This document shows, piece by piece, positions 33,498 to 42,496 of a DNA stretch of 64,000 nt. Source of the DNA: Algibacter pectinivorans. Its GTDB lineage: Bacteria > Bacteroidota > Bacteroidia > Flavobacteriales > Flavobacteriaceae. Every line of letters begins with the position of its first letter. Positions within the stretch are counted from its first letter, which is position 1. The DNA is taken from assembly GCF_900112595.1 (NCBI RefSeq), contig NZ_FOMI01000002.1:202690-266689 (forward strand), in the 5' to 3' direction. The notes beneath the pieces were generated by a model. It was given only the letters and a program-made list of their open reading frames with translations. It was not told where the DNA came from and did not search any database. Made by a program: the position numbers and the translations under genes.

Positions 33498-34858
33498 TAA
33501 TTTTGGGGATGTATTTGTTTTGCCTTATCACTAAACGCTTTTGCTTTTGTTGTATTGTTTAGTAAGGTATAAGCTTTACTAAGTTGCTTGTAAAAATCGG
33601 CTTCCATTTTGCTGTCTTCAACAATATAATCTACTCCAGTTTCTAAAGCTTCAATAGCATCTTTAGGTTGGTTTAAGGCGTTTAAAGCCACACCATTTAT
33701 AAGGTAAATAACCGGTTGCGAAGGGTAGCTTTCCAGCGCTACGCTACTTTTTATTTTAGCCTGCTCAAACTTTTCTAAATCGATATATAACAGCATCACA
33801 TTTTGCAGAATCTTAAAATTATTTGGTTCTAGTTTTAAAGCTTCTTCAAAATGTTCTAAAGCTTTTACCTTATTGTTTTTTGCTAAATAATATTGTCCTA
33901 ACTCCTCTACAGATTTACTAGTATCGGCATCGCTAACCAAAGCTGTAGCCTCAACCAAATCGCTTTCGTACTCCGGATTTTCTTTAACAAAACTCACAAA
34001 ATCTCTAAGCACTTTTAATTTCGCTTCGGGCTTAATTTTAGTGCTTTTAACCACTAATTTCATGCTTTCAATAGCCTGTTCAGCATCGTTATCATCTAAA
34101 TAAAACTTGTATAATGCCAAATGCACTAATTGCGAATTGGGGTTAACCTTTAAAAGTTCTTTAGCCGTTTCAAAAGCCTTTTCTTTTTCGTTATTTTCAC
34201 TATACCTAAAAATAAGTGCTAAATAATTCGATTCCTTTTCGGGGTTATTTTCAACGCGCGATTCTAAATTTTCTATTTGGTCCTCTTTACGTCCTGTAGC
34301 TTGGTAAATTCGATTTCGCATAACGTCTCGACTTATCGAAACGCCAAATTCGGCATCTAAAGCATCTAAAATTTCTAGCGCATTATCATACTTTTTTGTT
34401 TGCATGTAAAGCGATGCTAAATCCTCTTTGTAATCCGGATGAAATCGCACCAACTGCTTTACCGTTTTAATGGCTAAATCGTACTCGTTTTGCGAGGCAT
34501 AATAGCCGTAAAGCTCGTCTAAAAACCATTCGTTATCTGGGTCTTTATCCACCGCTTTTTTTAAGGCATCTTCAGCTTCACCAAAATTTTTAAGCTTTAT
34601 GTAACTTTTACCCAACTCAAAATATAACACAGGCACCGAATTATCCATGTCAATACACTTCTGCAAAGCTTCGGCAGCTCTATCATAATTCTCAATACCT
34701 TTTTGCTTCAACGCTTCGTAAAATAACTCCTGAAACGCATCTTCGTTATTCCCTAAATCGTCATCGGGCGTTTTATTAAAATCTACCTGCGCATAGTTTA
34801 TCTGCGGAAGCAATAGCATTCCGAAGAGAAAAAATAATATGTAGATTTTTTGTTTCAT
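33497..34858 (-). CDS. tetratricopeptide repeat protein, exported
   Basis: A 453-residue TPR protein. I set the start at the ATG 34858; an in-frame TTG three codons earlier is less likely. The signal peptide is MKQKIYILFFLFGMLLLPQ with a probable cut after NYAQ. At least nine TPR-like units run through the mature chain (for example YFELGKSYIKLKNFGEAEDA and EHFEEALKLEPNNFKILQNV). Such proteins serve as scaffolds. It is cotranscribed with DUF4292 and EnvC-like genes, suggesting a periplasmic cell-wall complex. No enzymatic motif. Confidence 0.87.
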   Translation of the reverse strand: MKQKIYILFFLFGMLLLPQINYAQVDFNKTPDDDLGNNEDAFQELFYEALKQKGIENYDRAAEALQKCIDMDNSVPVLYFELGKSYIKLKNFGEAEDALKKAVDKDPDNEWFLDELYGYYASQNEYDLAIKTVKQLVRFHPDYKEDLASLYMQTKKYDNALEILDALDAEFGVSISRDVMRNRIYQATGRKEDQIENLESRVENNPEKESNYLALIFRYSENNEKEKAFETAKELLKVNPNSQLVHLALYKFYLDDNDAEQAIESMKLVVKSTKIKPEAKLKVLRDFVSFVKENPEYESDLVEATALVSDADTSKSVEELGQYYLAKNNKVKALEHFEEALKLEPNNFKILQNVMLLYIDLEKFEQAKIKSSVALESYPSQPVIYLINGVALNALNQPKDAIEALETGVDYIVEDSKMEADFYKQLSKAYTLLNNTTKAKAFSDKAKQIHPQN

Positions 34859-34877
34859 TATTTTCAATATTTGGGCG

Positions 34878-34897
34878 CCTGCCTGCCGGCAGGCAGG
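34878..34897. repeat. perfect 20-bp palindrome CCTGCCTGCC/GGCAGGCAGG
   Basis: GC-rich palindrome inserted between TTGGGCG (34871-34877) and TTACC (34898-34902), which are contiguous in the intact repeat at 34931. This looks like a palindromic element that landed in an older repeat fragment. Confidence 0.75.
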
Positions 34898-34930
34898 TTA
34901 CCTTTTACTCATGCCTACAAGGTTAAAACC

Positions 34931-35007
34931 TTGGGCGTTACCTAAAGGTCGGGCTTTCACAAGTCGCTCTCTGCGAGGAGCTCCAACAGTTGCTCAATCC
35001 CTAACGC
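34931..35007 (+). repeat. dispersed TTGGGCG...CTAACGC repeat, copy C
   Basis: Starts TTGGGCGTTACCTAAAGGTC, ends AATCCCTAACGC; same family as 7302-7392 and 19648-19736. It is preceded by an AAGGTT/AACCTT hairpin (34919-34932) and followed by a CAGTCTGCAGTTGGCAGTCT tandem-like run (35012-35031). The 34859-35094 gap holds only repeats. Confidence 0.75.
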
Positions 35008-35074
35008 GGGTCAGTCTGCAGTTGGCAGTCTTCAGTTATTGGTCAAATACTATTTGCTAACATCGTGTTATGAG

Positions 35075-35094
35075 ATTCCTGCCTTCGCAGGAAT
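35075..35094. repeat. 20-nt ATTCCTGC hairpin, copy 2
   Basis: In transcript sense ATTCCTGC-GAAG-GCAGGAAT, starting on the base right after the TAA of the nucleotidyltransferase gene. Confidence 0.85.
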
Positions 35095-36114
35095 TTATTC
35101 TAACACCGAATAATCACCAATACTTATGCTAGTAAATTCGCCATTATACTTAACGTTATTACCAATCATAGCATTGTTTAACTTAGCGTTTTTAATTTCA
35201 GAATCCGTTTGAATCAAGCTGTTTTCAATAGTACAATTTTCAATAACTGTGCCATTTCCAACCGATACAAAAGGTCCAATAGTTGTGTTTTTAAGCACCA
35301 CATTTTCACCAATAAAACACGGCTCAATAATTTTAGAATTTTCAAGTTTAGCCGAATCTGCTACTAATGTTTCCTCGCCATCGGCCTTTAAAAACCCTAA
35401 CATACGTTGGTTAGTTTCTATGGTTATGGCTTTGTTTCCGCAGTCCATCCACTCATCAACCGTTCCTGTTTTAAATACTTTACCTTCGGCCATCATGCGT
35501 TTAATACCATCGTTAATTTGGTATTCGCCACCATTCATAATGTTTTCATCAAGGATTTCTTGTAGTTTTCCTTTTAAAACAGCCACATCTTTAAAGTAAT
35601 AAATGCCTATTACTGCTTGATCGGACACAAAAGTTTCTGGTTTTTCAACCAACTCCACAATCTCTTGGTTAGCATTTAACTTAACCACACCGTAAGCTTC
35701 TGGGTTATCCACTTGTTTTGTCCAAATAACGCTATCGGCCGTTGGGTCTAAATCGAACTCTGCTCTAATTAAGGTATCGGCATAAGCAATTACTGCAGGA
35801 CCCGACAAAGATGGTTTTGCACACATAATAGCATGACCTGTTCCAAGTGGTTTATCCTGGCGGTAAATAGAAGCTTTAGCGCCTAAATCTGTTGCCAATT
35901 TTTCCAGACTAGCAACAACCTCGTCTCCAAACCATGCCGGATCACCTAAAACAAACGCTATTTCCTCTATAGGTTGTTTTAAAACCTTGGCGATATCCTT
36001 TACCAATCTGTGAACAATAGGTTGTCCAGCAACTGGAATTAATGGTTTTGGTACAGTTAAACTATGTGGGCGCAATCGAGATCCTCGACCTGCCATTGGT
36101 ACTATTATTTTCAT
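35095..36114 (-). CDS. sugar-phosphate nucleotidyltransferase with left-handed beta-helix tail
   Basis: A 339-residue NTP transferase that activates a sugar-1-phosphate, most like glucose-1-phosphate thymidylyl- or uridylyltransferases. The nucleotide loop is MKIIVPMAGRGSRLRPHSLT, with the lysine in VPKPLIPVAGQP, DTLIRAEF-type metal site YADTLIRAEFD and VEKPETFVSDQAVIG. The last 90 residues show hexapeptide-like steps (ENSKIIEPCFIGENVVLKNT, IENCTIENSLIQ). It sits in the cluster with a flippase and dut. Which sugar it uses is open. A REP-like hairpin abuts its stop. Confidence 0.87.
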   Translation of the reverse strand: MKIIVPMAGRGSRLRPHSLTVPKPLIPVAGQPIVHRLVKDIAKVLKQPIEEIAFVLGDPAWFGDEVVASLEKLATDLGAKASIYRQDKPLGTGHAIMCAKPSLSGPAVIAYADTLIRAEFDLDPTADSVIWTKQVDNPEAYGVVKLNANQEIVELVEKPETFVSDQAVIGIYYFKDVAVLKGKLQEILDENIMNGGEYQINDGIKRMMAEGKVFKTGTVDEWMDCGNKAITIETNQRMLGFLKADGEETLVADSAKLENSKIIEPCFIGENVVLKNTTIGPFVSVGNGTVIENCTIENSLIQTDSEIKNAKLNNAMIGNNVKYNGEFTSISIGDYSVLE

Positions 36115-36122
36115 ATCACATG

Positions 36123-36137
36123 CCCCGCTTGACGGGG
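36123..36137. repeat. short CCCCG/CGGGG hairpin upstream of the nucleotidyltransferase start
   Basis: CCCCG-CTTGA-CGGGG, 8 bases upstream of the start codon at 36114. GC-rich in AT-rich surroundings, like other palindromes in this cluster. Confidence 0.6.
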
Positions 36138-36156
36138 TATCTTTTAATGTTAAACT

Positions 36157-36471
36157 TTATTTTCTTAATTTATTGTAATTTAAATTCCAGTTAATACTCA
36201 AATCCGACCAACTAGGATTCATATCTTCAATTAATTTAATTTTCCAATCTCGTTTCCATTTCTTGAATTGTCTTTCTCGTTTTTCAGTTTCATTGCCGTT
36301 ATCAAACTCTTCAAAATACATCTATTTATCACAATTATACTTCGCGGTAAATGATTTAGGATAAACCTTTAATTTATGCTCTTTTACTCTTTCTTCAATA
36401 CTGTCTGTAAAACCAATGTATAATACGCCATTAGGCTTATTTGACATTATGTAGACATACCAATATTTCAT
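36157..36471 (-). pseudogene. GIY-YIG endonuclease-like gene broken by an in-frame TAG
   Basis: The minus strand encodes MKYWYVYIMSNKPNGVLYIG, a GIY-YIG nuclease start of the small YhbQ/UPF0213-like type, up to codon 49 (NCDK), then TAG at 36322-36324. The same frame continues YFEEFDNGNETEKRERQFKK and ends NPSWSDLSINW..., which is the normal C-terminal half. One nonsense change therefore splits an otherwise complete ~104-codon gene. The second half starts with an ATG right after the stop, so a split protein is conceivable but unlikely. It lies between dut and the nucleotidyltransferase gene. A sequencing error is the trivial alternative. Confidence 0.85.
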
Positions 36472-36487
36472 TATTATCGACTTAGAG

Positions 36488-36507
36488 GTTCCTGCCTCCG
36501 CAGGAAC
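36488..36507. repeat. 20-nt ATTCCTGC-type hairpin, copy 3 (compensated stem)
   Basis: In transcript sense GTTCCTGC-GGAG-GCAGGAAC; the first base is the G of the dut TAG stop. Outer pair A-T of other copies is G-C here, a compensatory change. Confidence 0.82.
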
Positions 36508-36941
36508 TATTTGACTCCCGTACTCCCAAAACCACCTTCACCTCTAGCCGTTTCAGAAAGTACTTCTACTTCATCCCATACGGCACGTTCATGTTTTGCA
36601 ATGACTAATTGAGCAATACGTTCGCCGTTTTCTACGGTAAAGTTTTCATGTGATAAGTTAATTAAAATCACACCAACTTCACCTCTATAATCTGCATCGA
36701 CTGTTCCCGGAGCATTAAGCACTGTAATGCCCTTTTTAGCCGCTAAACCACTTCTAGGACGCACTTGTGCTTCAATACCAACAGGAAGCTCTAAAAACAA
36801 GCCTGTAGGTACTATTTTGCGTTCCATGGGTTGTAATGTGATGCTTTCGGTAAGGTTGGCACGTAAATCCATACCTGCCGAAGCCATCGTTTCATAAAGC
36901 GGTAAATCGTGATTAGATTTATTTATAATTTTAATTTGCAT
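36507..36941 (-). CDS. dut: deoxyuridine 5'-triphosphate nucleotidohydrolase
   Basis: dUTPase hydrolyses dUTP to dUMP and pyrophosphate, keeping uracil out of DNA. The 144-residue trimeric-type enzyme shows all five motifs: [41 protein letters not shown] (containing the uracil-binding turn and catalytic Asp), RIAQLVI and the flexible C-terminal GEGGFGSTG. The start codon comes 1 base after the flippase stop, suggesting one transcript. A hairpin element overlaps its stop codon. Confidence 0.96.
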   Translation of the reverse strand: MQIKIINKSNHDLPLYETMASAGMDLRANLTESITLQPMERKIVPTGLFLELPVGIEAQVRPRSGLAAKKGITVLNAPGTVDADYRGEVGVILINLSHENFTVENGERIAQLVIAKHERAVWDEVEVLSETARGEGGFGSTGVK

Positions 36942-36942
36942 G

Positions 36943-38403
36943 TTATCGTTTTAAAAGTTGTTTAATGACTTTCTGTTCAGCAAAATATACTATCGCCAAA
37001 AATACAATTAACATAGAAATTCCAACAATATATTGGCCTCTAAATTGATAAAAAGATACTAAAGACAGTGCTATGGATAGCCCTAAATACATAGCAATTT
37101 TATTAATGTTGTATGGAATAGGATAATATTTTCTACCAAAATAATACGACAATAACATCATAGACGCATAGGCTGCTAAAGTGGCTATAGCCGAACCTTT
37201 ATAACTTAATATAGGTATTAACCAAAAGTTTAATACTAAGGTTAACACAGCGCCGAAAATAGATATATAGGCGCCAAACTTAGTTCTATCGGTAACTTTA
37301 TACCAAACAGAAAGGTTATGATAAATACCTAAGCAAAAATTGGCTATTAAAATTACCGGAACAATCCACATGGCTTCCCAATACTCTTGATTGCCAATAA
37401 AAATAACTTTTAACACATCGGCAAAAACCACAACTGCCAGTAAAATAACAGATCCAAAAATGACAAAATACTCTAGTATAATGGCGTAATTTTTTTGTGG
37501 GTTTTCTGTTTTAGCATGACTAAAAAAGAAAGGCTCTACACCCAAACGATAAGCGGTAGCAAATAGCATCATAAACAACGCGAGCTTATAACACGCCGAA
37601 TACATACCTATTTCTGTTTTGGCAATAGCTTCGGGTAATAATTTGTCTAATAAAATACGATCGAAACTTTCGTTTATGGAAAAGGCAACACCGGCAATTA
37701 AAACCGGAAAAGCGTACTGCATCATCTGTTTCCAAAGCACCTTGTTGAAAGTAAATTTAACCTTAAAGTAGAAAGGCATCATTAATACTAAAGTTACTGC
37801 ACTGGCTACTAAATTGGCTATAAATATATAATTAACTTGATAGTTGGGTTTGTACAACGGCTCTAGTACAGCGTACTCTGATGCCAAATCTTTTAACCAT
37901 AGCAGTAAAAACAGGTTTAAGCCTAAATTTATAACCACGTTTAGTATTTTAACAATAGCATACTTCATGGGTTTTGCATTGGCTCTTAACCATGCAAATG
38001 GAATAATTACCAAAGCATCTAATAACAGAATCCAAACCACTAGCTGGATGTATTCTACTTTAATATCTACAAAGTTGGAGATTTGGTTTTGAAACAGTAA
38101 AGCAAGAACAAAAAACCCAAAAGATGTTATGATTAGCGATATGGTAGAGGTGCCAATAACCTTTGCTTTATCGTCTTCCTTATTAAAAAACCTGAAAAAT
38201 GCCGTTTCCATACCATAAGCTAAAATGACATTAAAGATTACGAAATAGGAAAATATTAAGGATACATCGCCATAATCGGCAACCGATTTTAGCACACTTT
38301 CATCGGTATGAAGGCGAACCAACAAGAAACTCAACATTCTGGGTAAGACCGTAGCTAACCCGTAAATAAATGTTTGTTTGAATAAAGATTTTAATCCGCT
38401 CAA
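36943..38403 (-). CDS. Wzx-like polysaccharide flippase
   Basis: A 486-residue integral membrane protein of the MOP superfamily (oligosaccharide flippase type), with about 12-14 hydrophobic segments, for example [19 protein letters not shown]-like and [16 protein letters not shown] at the end. It would move lipid-linked sugars across the inner membrane. The start is TTG (TTG AGC GGA), since the next in-frame ATG falls within the first helix region. It heads a cluster with dut, a nucleotidyltransferase and cell-wall proteins. Substrate unknown. Confidence 0.85.
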   Translation of the reverse strand: MSGLKSLFKQTFIYGLATVLPRMLSFLLVRLHTDESVLKSVADYGDVSLIFSYFVIFNVILAYGMETAFFRFFNKEDDKAKVIGTSTISLIITSFGFFVLALLFQNQISNFVDIKVEYIQLVVWILLLDALVIIPFAWLRANAKPMKYAIVKILNVVINLGLNLFLLLWLKDLASEYAVLEPLYKPNYQVNYIFIANLVASAVTLVLMMPFYFKVKFTFNKVLWKQMMQYAFPVLIAGVAFSINESFDRILLDKLLPEAIAKTEIGMYSACYKLALFMMLFATAYRLGVEPFFFSHAKTENPQKNYAIILEYFVIFGSVILLAVVVFADVLKVIFIGNQEYWEAMWIVPVILIANFCLGIYHNLSVWYKVTDRTKFGAYISIFGAVLTLVLNFWLIPILSYKGSAIATLAAYASMMLLSYYFGRKYYPIPYNINKIAMYLGLSIALSLVSFYQFRGQYIVGISMLIVFLAIVYFAEQKVIKQLLKR

Positions 38404-38451
38404 AAAAAAATTGCTTATTTATAAGGTTAAAAATAGGGCTTTTAAACCAAA

Positions 38452-38479
38452 AAAACCTAACTCGTTAAAGTTAGGTTTT
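38452..38479 (-). terminator. terminator of the ATP synthase operon
   Basis: Stem AAAACCTAAC/GTTAGGTTTT with 8-nt loop, T run on the minus strand; 37 bases past the atpG stop and before the flippase gene. Confidence 0.82.
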
Positions 38480-38492
38480 AGATTTTGTTAAG

Positions 38493-38512
38493 ATTCCTGT
38501 CTTAGCAGGAAT
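38493..38512. repeat. 20-nt ATTCCTGC hairpin, copy 4
   Basis: In transcript sense ATTCCTGC-TAAG-ACAGGAAT, 3 bases after the atpG stop and before the operon terminator. One inner pair is mismatched. Confidence 0.8.
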
Positions 38513-38515
38513 GTA

Positions 38516-39376
38516 TTAATTATTTAAAGCTTCTGCACCACCAACAATCTCAAGGATTTCGTTAGTAATAGCAGCTTGACGTGCTTTGTTATAAGTTAAT
38601 TTAAGTTGGTCTCTTAACTCGGTAGCATTATCGGTTGCTTTATGCATTGCCGTCATACGTGCACCGTGTTCAGAAGCAAAAGAATCTCTAAGCGCTTTGT
38701 ACAATTGTGTTTTTAAAGACTTAGGTATTAACTCTTCTACAATTTCTAATTTTGATGGCTCAAAAATGTAATCTGCATTTACAACAACCTCACCTTCTAC
38801 AGGTACGATTGGTAAAAATTGCTCGGTCATTACTATTTGAGTGGCAGCATTTTTGAATTTGTTATAAACTATTTCAATTTTATCAAACTCTCCAGCAACA
38901 AACGTCTCCATTAAACTTTCTGCAATTTCGGCAACATTTTCAAAACTTAAATTATCGAAAATCTCACTTTTATTGGCAATTACATTATTGGTTTTCTTAA
39001 AAGCATCGTTTGCTTTTTTACCAATAGCGAAATAAGAAACTTCTTGGTTTGCATAAGTTTCAGACGTTAATCTGTTAACTTCTTTTATAATGTTTGAATT
39101 AAATGCACCCGCTAAACCTCTATTAGAAGTAATTGCAACTATAAGTACTTTTTTTAATTCGCGTTGTTCAGAATATGCACTTCCAGAATCTGCATCTAAA
39201 GTTGCACTTAAACTTTGTAAAAGTTCGGTTAACTTATCAGCATAAGGACGCATTGCGGTAATAGCATCTTGCGCTTTCTTTAACTTTGCAGCCGATACCA
39301 TTTTCATGGCACTGGTAATCTGCATCGTTGAAGATACCGATGATATTCTGTTACGTATTTCTTTAAGATTCGCCAT
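38516..39376 (-). CDS. atpG: ATP synthase F1 gamma subunit
   Basis: Gamma is the central rotor shaft of F1. The 286-residue protein has the conserved ends: N-terminal NLKEIRNRISSVSSTMQITS, AMKMVSAAKL, and C-terminal SEHGARMTAMHKATDNATEL, with QAAITNEILEIVGGAEAL at the tip. The SNRGLAGAFNSNI block is typical. It is last in the atpBEFHAG run; beta and epsilon (atpD, atpC) are not in the window, which fits the split arrangement in Bacteroidota. The 139-base gap to atpA holds a long inverted repeat. Confidence 0.96.
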   Translation of the reverse strand: MANLKEIRNRISSVSSTMQITSAMKMVSAAKLKKAQDAITAMRPYADKLTELLQSLSATLDADSGSAYSEQRELKKVLIVAITSNRGLAGAFNSNIIKEVNRLTSETYANQEVSYFAIGKKANDAFKKTNNVIANKSEIFDNLSFENVAEIAESLMETFVAGEFDKIEIVYNKFKNAATQIVMTEQFLPIVPVEGEVVVNADYIFEPSKLEIVEELIPKSLKTQLYKALRDSFASEHGARMTAMHKATDNATELRDQLKLTYNKARQAAITNEILEIVGGAEALNN

Positions 39377-39461
39377 TCTTTATTTTTATAAAGACTCTTA
39401 GCTACTTAGACTGCCATTTGAACAGGCTACACTTAGAGTGACATTAATTTTACACTTTAAA

Positions 39462-39505
39462 TTTAAAGTTATGAGTTAGAAACGCTCTAAACTCATAACT
39501 TTAAA
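39462..39505. repeat. 16-bp perfect inverted repeat in the atpA-atpG spacer
   Basis: Arms 39462-39477 (TTTAAAGTTATGAGTT) and 39490-39505 are exact complements with a 12-base loop that can extend the stem. It lies inside the operon, so it may act on mRNA processing or stability. The unit resembles the repeats at 11998-12036. Confidence 0.8.
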
Positions 39506-39515
39506 CTCTCACTTT

Positions 39516-41096
39516 TTATGCTCTATATTTACCTGATAAATCTTTTGCTACAGCTGTTAATGTATCTGTAACTTCATCAGTTAATTTACCTGCTTTTAAA
39601 GTTGCTAAAACATCACTATGTTTAGCTTTTAAGAATTCGATAAAATCGCGTTCAAATTCTTTTACTTTCTCTACAGGAACATCTTTTAATAAGTTTTTAG
39701 ATCCTGCGTAAATTATTGCAACTTGATCTTCAACAGTAAATGGATCGTTTTGAGCTTGTTTTAAGATCTCTACGTTACGCTTACCTTTATTAATTACGTT
39801 TAAAGTAACGGCATCTAAATCTGAACCAAACTTAGCGAAAGCTTCTAACTCACGGAATTGTGCTTGATCTAATTTTAAAGTACCAGATACTTTTTTCATT
39901 GATTTAATCTGAGCGTTACCACCAACACGAGATACAGAAATACCTACGTTAATTGCTGGACGTACACCAGAGTTAAATAAATCTCCATCTAAGAAAATCT
40001 GACCATCCGTAATAGAAATTACGTTTGTTGGAATATATGCCGAAACGTCTCCCGCTTGAGTTTCAATAATTGGTAAAGCTGTTAATGAACCACCACCTTT
40101 AACGATTGGCTTAAGCGACTCTGGTAAATCGTTCATTTCTTTAGCAATTGCATCGTTATTAATAACTTTTGCAGAACGTTCTAATAATCTTGAGTGTAAA
40201 TAAAATACATCCCCAGGATATGCCTCACGTCCTGGTGGACGACGTAATAATAAAGATACCTCACGGTAAGCAACGGCTTGTTTTGATAAATCATCAAATA
40301 CAATTAATGCTGGACGACCAGTATCTCTAAAATACTCTCCAATAGAAGCTCCTGTAAATGGTGCATAAACTTGCATTGCAGCAGGATCTGATGCATTTGC
40401 AGCTACTATAGTAGTATAAGCTAATGCGCCTTTTTCTTCTAATGTTTTAGCAATAAGTGCTACTGTTGAGGCTTTTTGACCTACAGCAACATATATACAA
40501 TATACAGGCTCACCTGCATCGTAAAATTCTTTTTGATTAATAATGGTATCAATACAAACCGCTGTTTTACCAGTTTGTCTATCTCCAATTACCAACTCAC
40601 GTTGACCTCTACCCACTGGAATCATAGCATCAATTGCTTTAATACCTGTTTGTAAAGGCTCGGTTACTGGCTCTCTATAGATAACACCAGGCGCTTTACG
40701 CTCTAATGGCATTTCGTAAGTTTCGCCTGTTATTGGTCCTTTACCATCAATAGGGTTACCTAAAGTATCAACAACACGACCAACAATACCTTCTCCAACT
40801 TTAATAGATGCAATACGAGAGGTACGTTTTACAGTAGATCCTTCTCTTACTCCAACAGAAGTACCTAACAATACGATACCTACGTTATCCTCTTCTAGGT
40901 TAAGTACAATACCTTCTAATCCGCCTTCGAATTCTACTAACTCACCATATTGCGCGTTAGCTAATCCGTAAGCACGAACAATACCGTCACCTACAGTTAA
41001 TACAGTTCCTACTTCATCTAATGAAGCGCTAGCCTCAAAACCTGAAAGTTGTTTTTTTAAGATTGCTGATATTTCAGCTGGTTTTACTTCTGCCAT
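39516..41096 (-). CDS. atpA: ATP synthase F1 alpha subunit
   Basis: Alpha forms the hexamer with beta and carries a non-catalytic nucleotide site. The 526-residue protein has Walker [11 protein letters not shown], the family block [17 protein letters not shown] and [17 protein letters not shown], the Walker B-side [15 protein letters not shown] and the signature [14 protein letters not shown]. Full length. It follows atpH by 28 bases. All residues expected of an active assembly are present by eye. Confidence 0.97.
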   Translation of the reverse strand: MAEVKPAEISAILKKQLSGFEASASLDEVGTVLTVGDGIVRAYGLANAQYGELVEFEGGLEGIVLNLEEDNVGIVLLGTSVGVREGSTVKRTSRIASIKVGEGIVGRVVDTLGNPIDGKGPITGETYEMPLERKAPGVIYREPVTEPLQTGIKAIDAMIPVGRGQRELVIGDRQTGKTAVCIDTIINQKEFYDAGEPVYCIYVAVGQKASTVALIAKTLEEKGALAYTTIVAANASDPAAMQVYAPFTGASIGEYFRDTGRPALIVFDDLSKQAVAYREVSLLLRRPPGREAYPGDVFYLHSRLLERSAKVINNDAIAKEMNDLPESLKPIVKGGGSLTALPIIETQAGDVSAYIPTNVISITDGQIFLDGDLFNSGVRPAINVGISVSRVGGNAQIKSMKKVSGTLKLDQAQFRELEAFAKFGSDLDAVTLNVINKGKRNVEILKQAQNDPFTVEDQVAIIYAGSKNLLKDVPVEKVKEFERDFIEFLKAKHSDVLATLKAGKLTDEVTDTLTAVAKDLSGKYRA

Positions 41097-41124
41097 CTTA
41101 TTGTTTATTTAGACCTAAAAGATC

Positions 41125-41661
41125 TTAGTTTAATGTAAATTCTTGTTTTAACTTATTTAGCTGATTTGCAACACTTGCGTTGTATTGTGTATCACCTATG
41201 CGTAAAATGAAACCACCTAAAATGTTTTCATCTATAATATTTTCTACCTCAACATCTTTACCTGTAAGTTCTTTAGCTTTTGCTAAAACCTTCTTTTTTA
41301 AATCTGCTGTTAATTCTACTGCTGTAGTAACTGTTGCAATTTGAATACCTTTAGATTCATCAAATAACTGATTGTATTTTGAAGCTACATGCTGTAAAAT
41401 AGAAATTCTGTTATTTGTACTTAATGTATTAATTAAATCTAAAGTGCTTTTATCAGACGATTTAAACACCTCTAATAAAACAGCTTTTTTATCTGAAGAC
41501 GTTATCACAGGACTTTGAAGCATGTCGTTCAATTCTTTATTTCCTGCAACGGTATCAGCAATTAGCTTCATATCTGTGTTAACAACATCTGTTGTTTTTA
41601 GATCTGTAGCTAAACTTAATAATGCCTTTGCGTAACGTATTGCTGCTCTTGCTCCCGCCAT
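41125..41661 (-). CDS. atpH: ATP synthase F1 delta subunit
   Basis: Delta (OSCP-like) couples the alpha3-beta3 head to the peripheral stalk. The 178-residue protein has the N-terminal helical domain (ARAAIRYAKALLSLATDLKT, MLQSPVITSSDKKAVLLEVF) and the C-terminal signature region VENIIDENILGGFILRIGDT. It lies 6 bases after atpF, as expected in the operon. Sequence divergence is usual for this subunit; the position supports the call. Confidence 0.94.
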   Translation of the reverse strand: MAGARAAIRYAKALLSLATDLKTTDVVNTDMKLIADTVAGNKELNDMLQSPVITSSDKKAVLLEVFKSSDKSTLDLINTLSTNNRISILQHVASKYNQLFDESKGIQIATVTTAVELTADLKKKVLAKAKELTGKDVEVENIIDENILGGFILRIGDTQYNASVANQLNKLKQEFTLN

Positions 41662-41667
41662 TATAAC

Positions 41668-42168
41668 TTAGTTTAATGATTTTTCACCCAACATCGTTTC
41701 AACCAATTGTAATTGCTTGTCTTTGTTAGATAATTCTGTACGCACTACTTTTTCCGCAATTTCTACTGATAAGTTAGCTACTTGCGATTTTAAATCTGCA
41801 ATGGCTGCTTTCTTTTCAGATTCTATACTTGCTTGAGCTTGTGCTACTAATTTATTAGCAGTATCGTTAGCTTCAGTTTTAGCATCTTCGATAATCTTAT
41901 TTTTCATATCGCGTGCTTCTTTAAGCATTTCCTCACGCTCTGCTCTAGCTTCTTTTAATAACCTTTGGTTATCTGCCTGAAGATTTTGCATTTCTAATTT
42001 TGCATTTTCAGCAGATTTTAAAGCATTTGCAATTCCTCCTTCTCTTTCATCAAGAGCATTAAGAATTGGTTTCCAAGCAAATTTTCTCATTAATAAAATA
42101 ATAATTAATAAGATAACCGCTTGCATTACGAATAAGCCTACCGAAAAATCATTTAATAAAGTTTCCAT
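41668..42168 (-). CDS. atpF: ATP synthase F0 b subunit
   Basis: Subunit b forms the peripheral stalk. The start at 42168 yields METLLNDFSVGLFVMQAVIL with one N-terminal membrane helix (to about residue 30) and then a long charged helix (ALKSAENAKLEMQNLQADNQ and following). Twenty more open codons upstream are rejected: they are basic, lie in the hairpin-bearing spacer and do not fit the family. 166 residues, normal length. Between this gene and atpE is a strong non-terminator hairpin. Confidence 0.94.
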   Translation of the reverse strand: METLLNDFSVGLFVMQAVILLIIILLMRKFAWKPILNALDEREGGIANALKSAENAKLEMQNLQADNQRLLKEARAEREEMLKEARDMKNKIIEDAKTEANDTANKLVAQAQASIESEKKAAIADLKSQVANLSVEIAEKVVRTELSNKDKQLQLVETMLGEKSLN

Positions 42169-42208
42169 ACTATATAGATTACTTAACTTTTTTTGTTTAA
42201 TTTTTTTT

Positions 42209-42248
42209 AAAACAGCTTCTGCAACCAACCGTTGCAGAATACTGTTTT
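42209..42248. repeat. two-tier hairpin in the atpE-atpF spacer
   Basis: Outer stem AAAACAG/CTGTTTT and inner stem CTGCAAC/GTTGCAG. On the transcribed strand no T run follows, so it is more likely an mRNA stabiliser or processing site than a terminator. Subunit c is needed in more copies than b, which such a structure could help achieve (inference). Confidence 0.7.
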
Positions 42249-42268
42249 ATTTGTTTTTTAGGAAATTC

Positions 42269-42457
42269 TTATTTCCCTAAGATTAATGCACCGAATGCTA
42301 AACCTTCTAATAAGGCACCGATGATGATCATCGCAGTTTGAATTTTTCCAGCTGCTTCTGGTTGTCTAGCAATACCTTCCATTGCTTTTCCACCAATTTG
42401 ACCTAATCCGATTCCTCCTCCGATTACGATTAATCCTGCTCCAATTAAATTGTACAT
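42269..42457 (-). CDS. atpE: ATP synthase F0 c subunit
   Basis: The c-ring proteolipid. The 62-residue protein is two hydrophobic helices joined by the polar loop ARQPEA ([13 protein letters not shown]). The ion-carrying glutamate is in [13 protein letters not shown]. The residue after the glutamate is Gly rather than the Ser/Thr of sodium-type rings, which favours proton use, though a Gln lies in the first helix (GIGLGQIGG). It is a little shorter than the E. coli protein, as usual for this phylum. Confidence 0.95.
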   Translation of the reverse strand: MYNLIGAGLIVIGGGIGLGQIGGKAMEGIARQPEAAGKIQTAMIIIGALLEGLAFGALILGK

Positions 42458-42496
42458 AATAATTGTTTTTATAAATATTAATTAAACAAATTCTTG

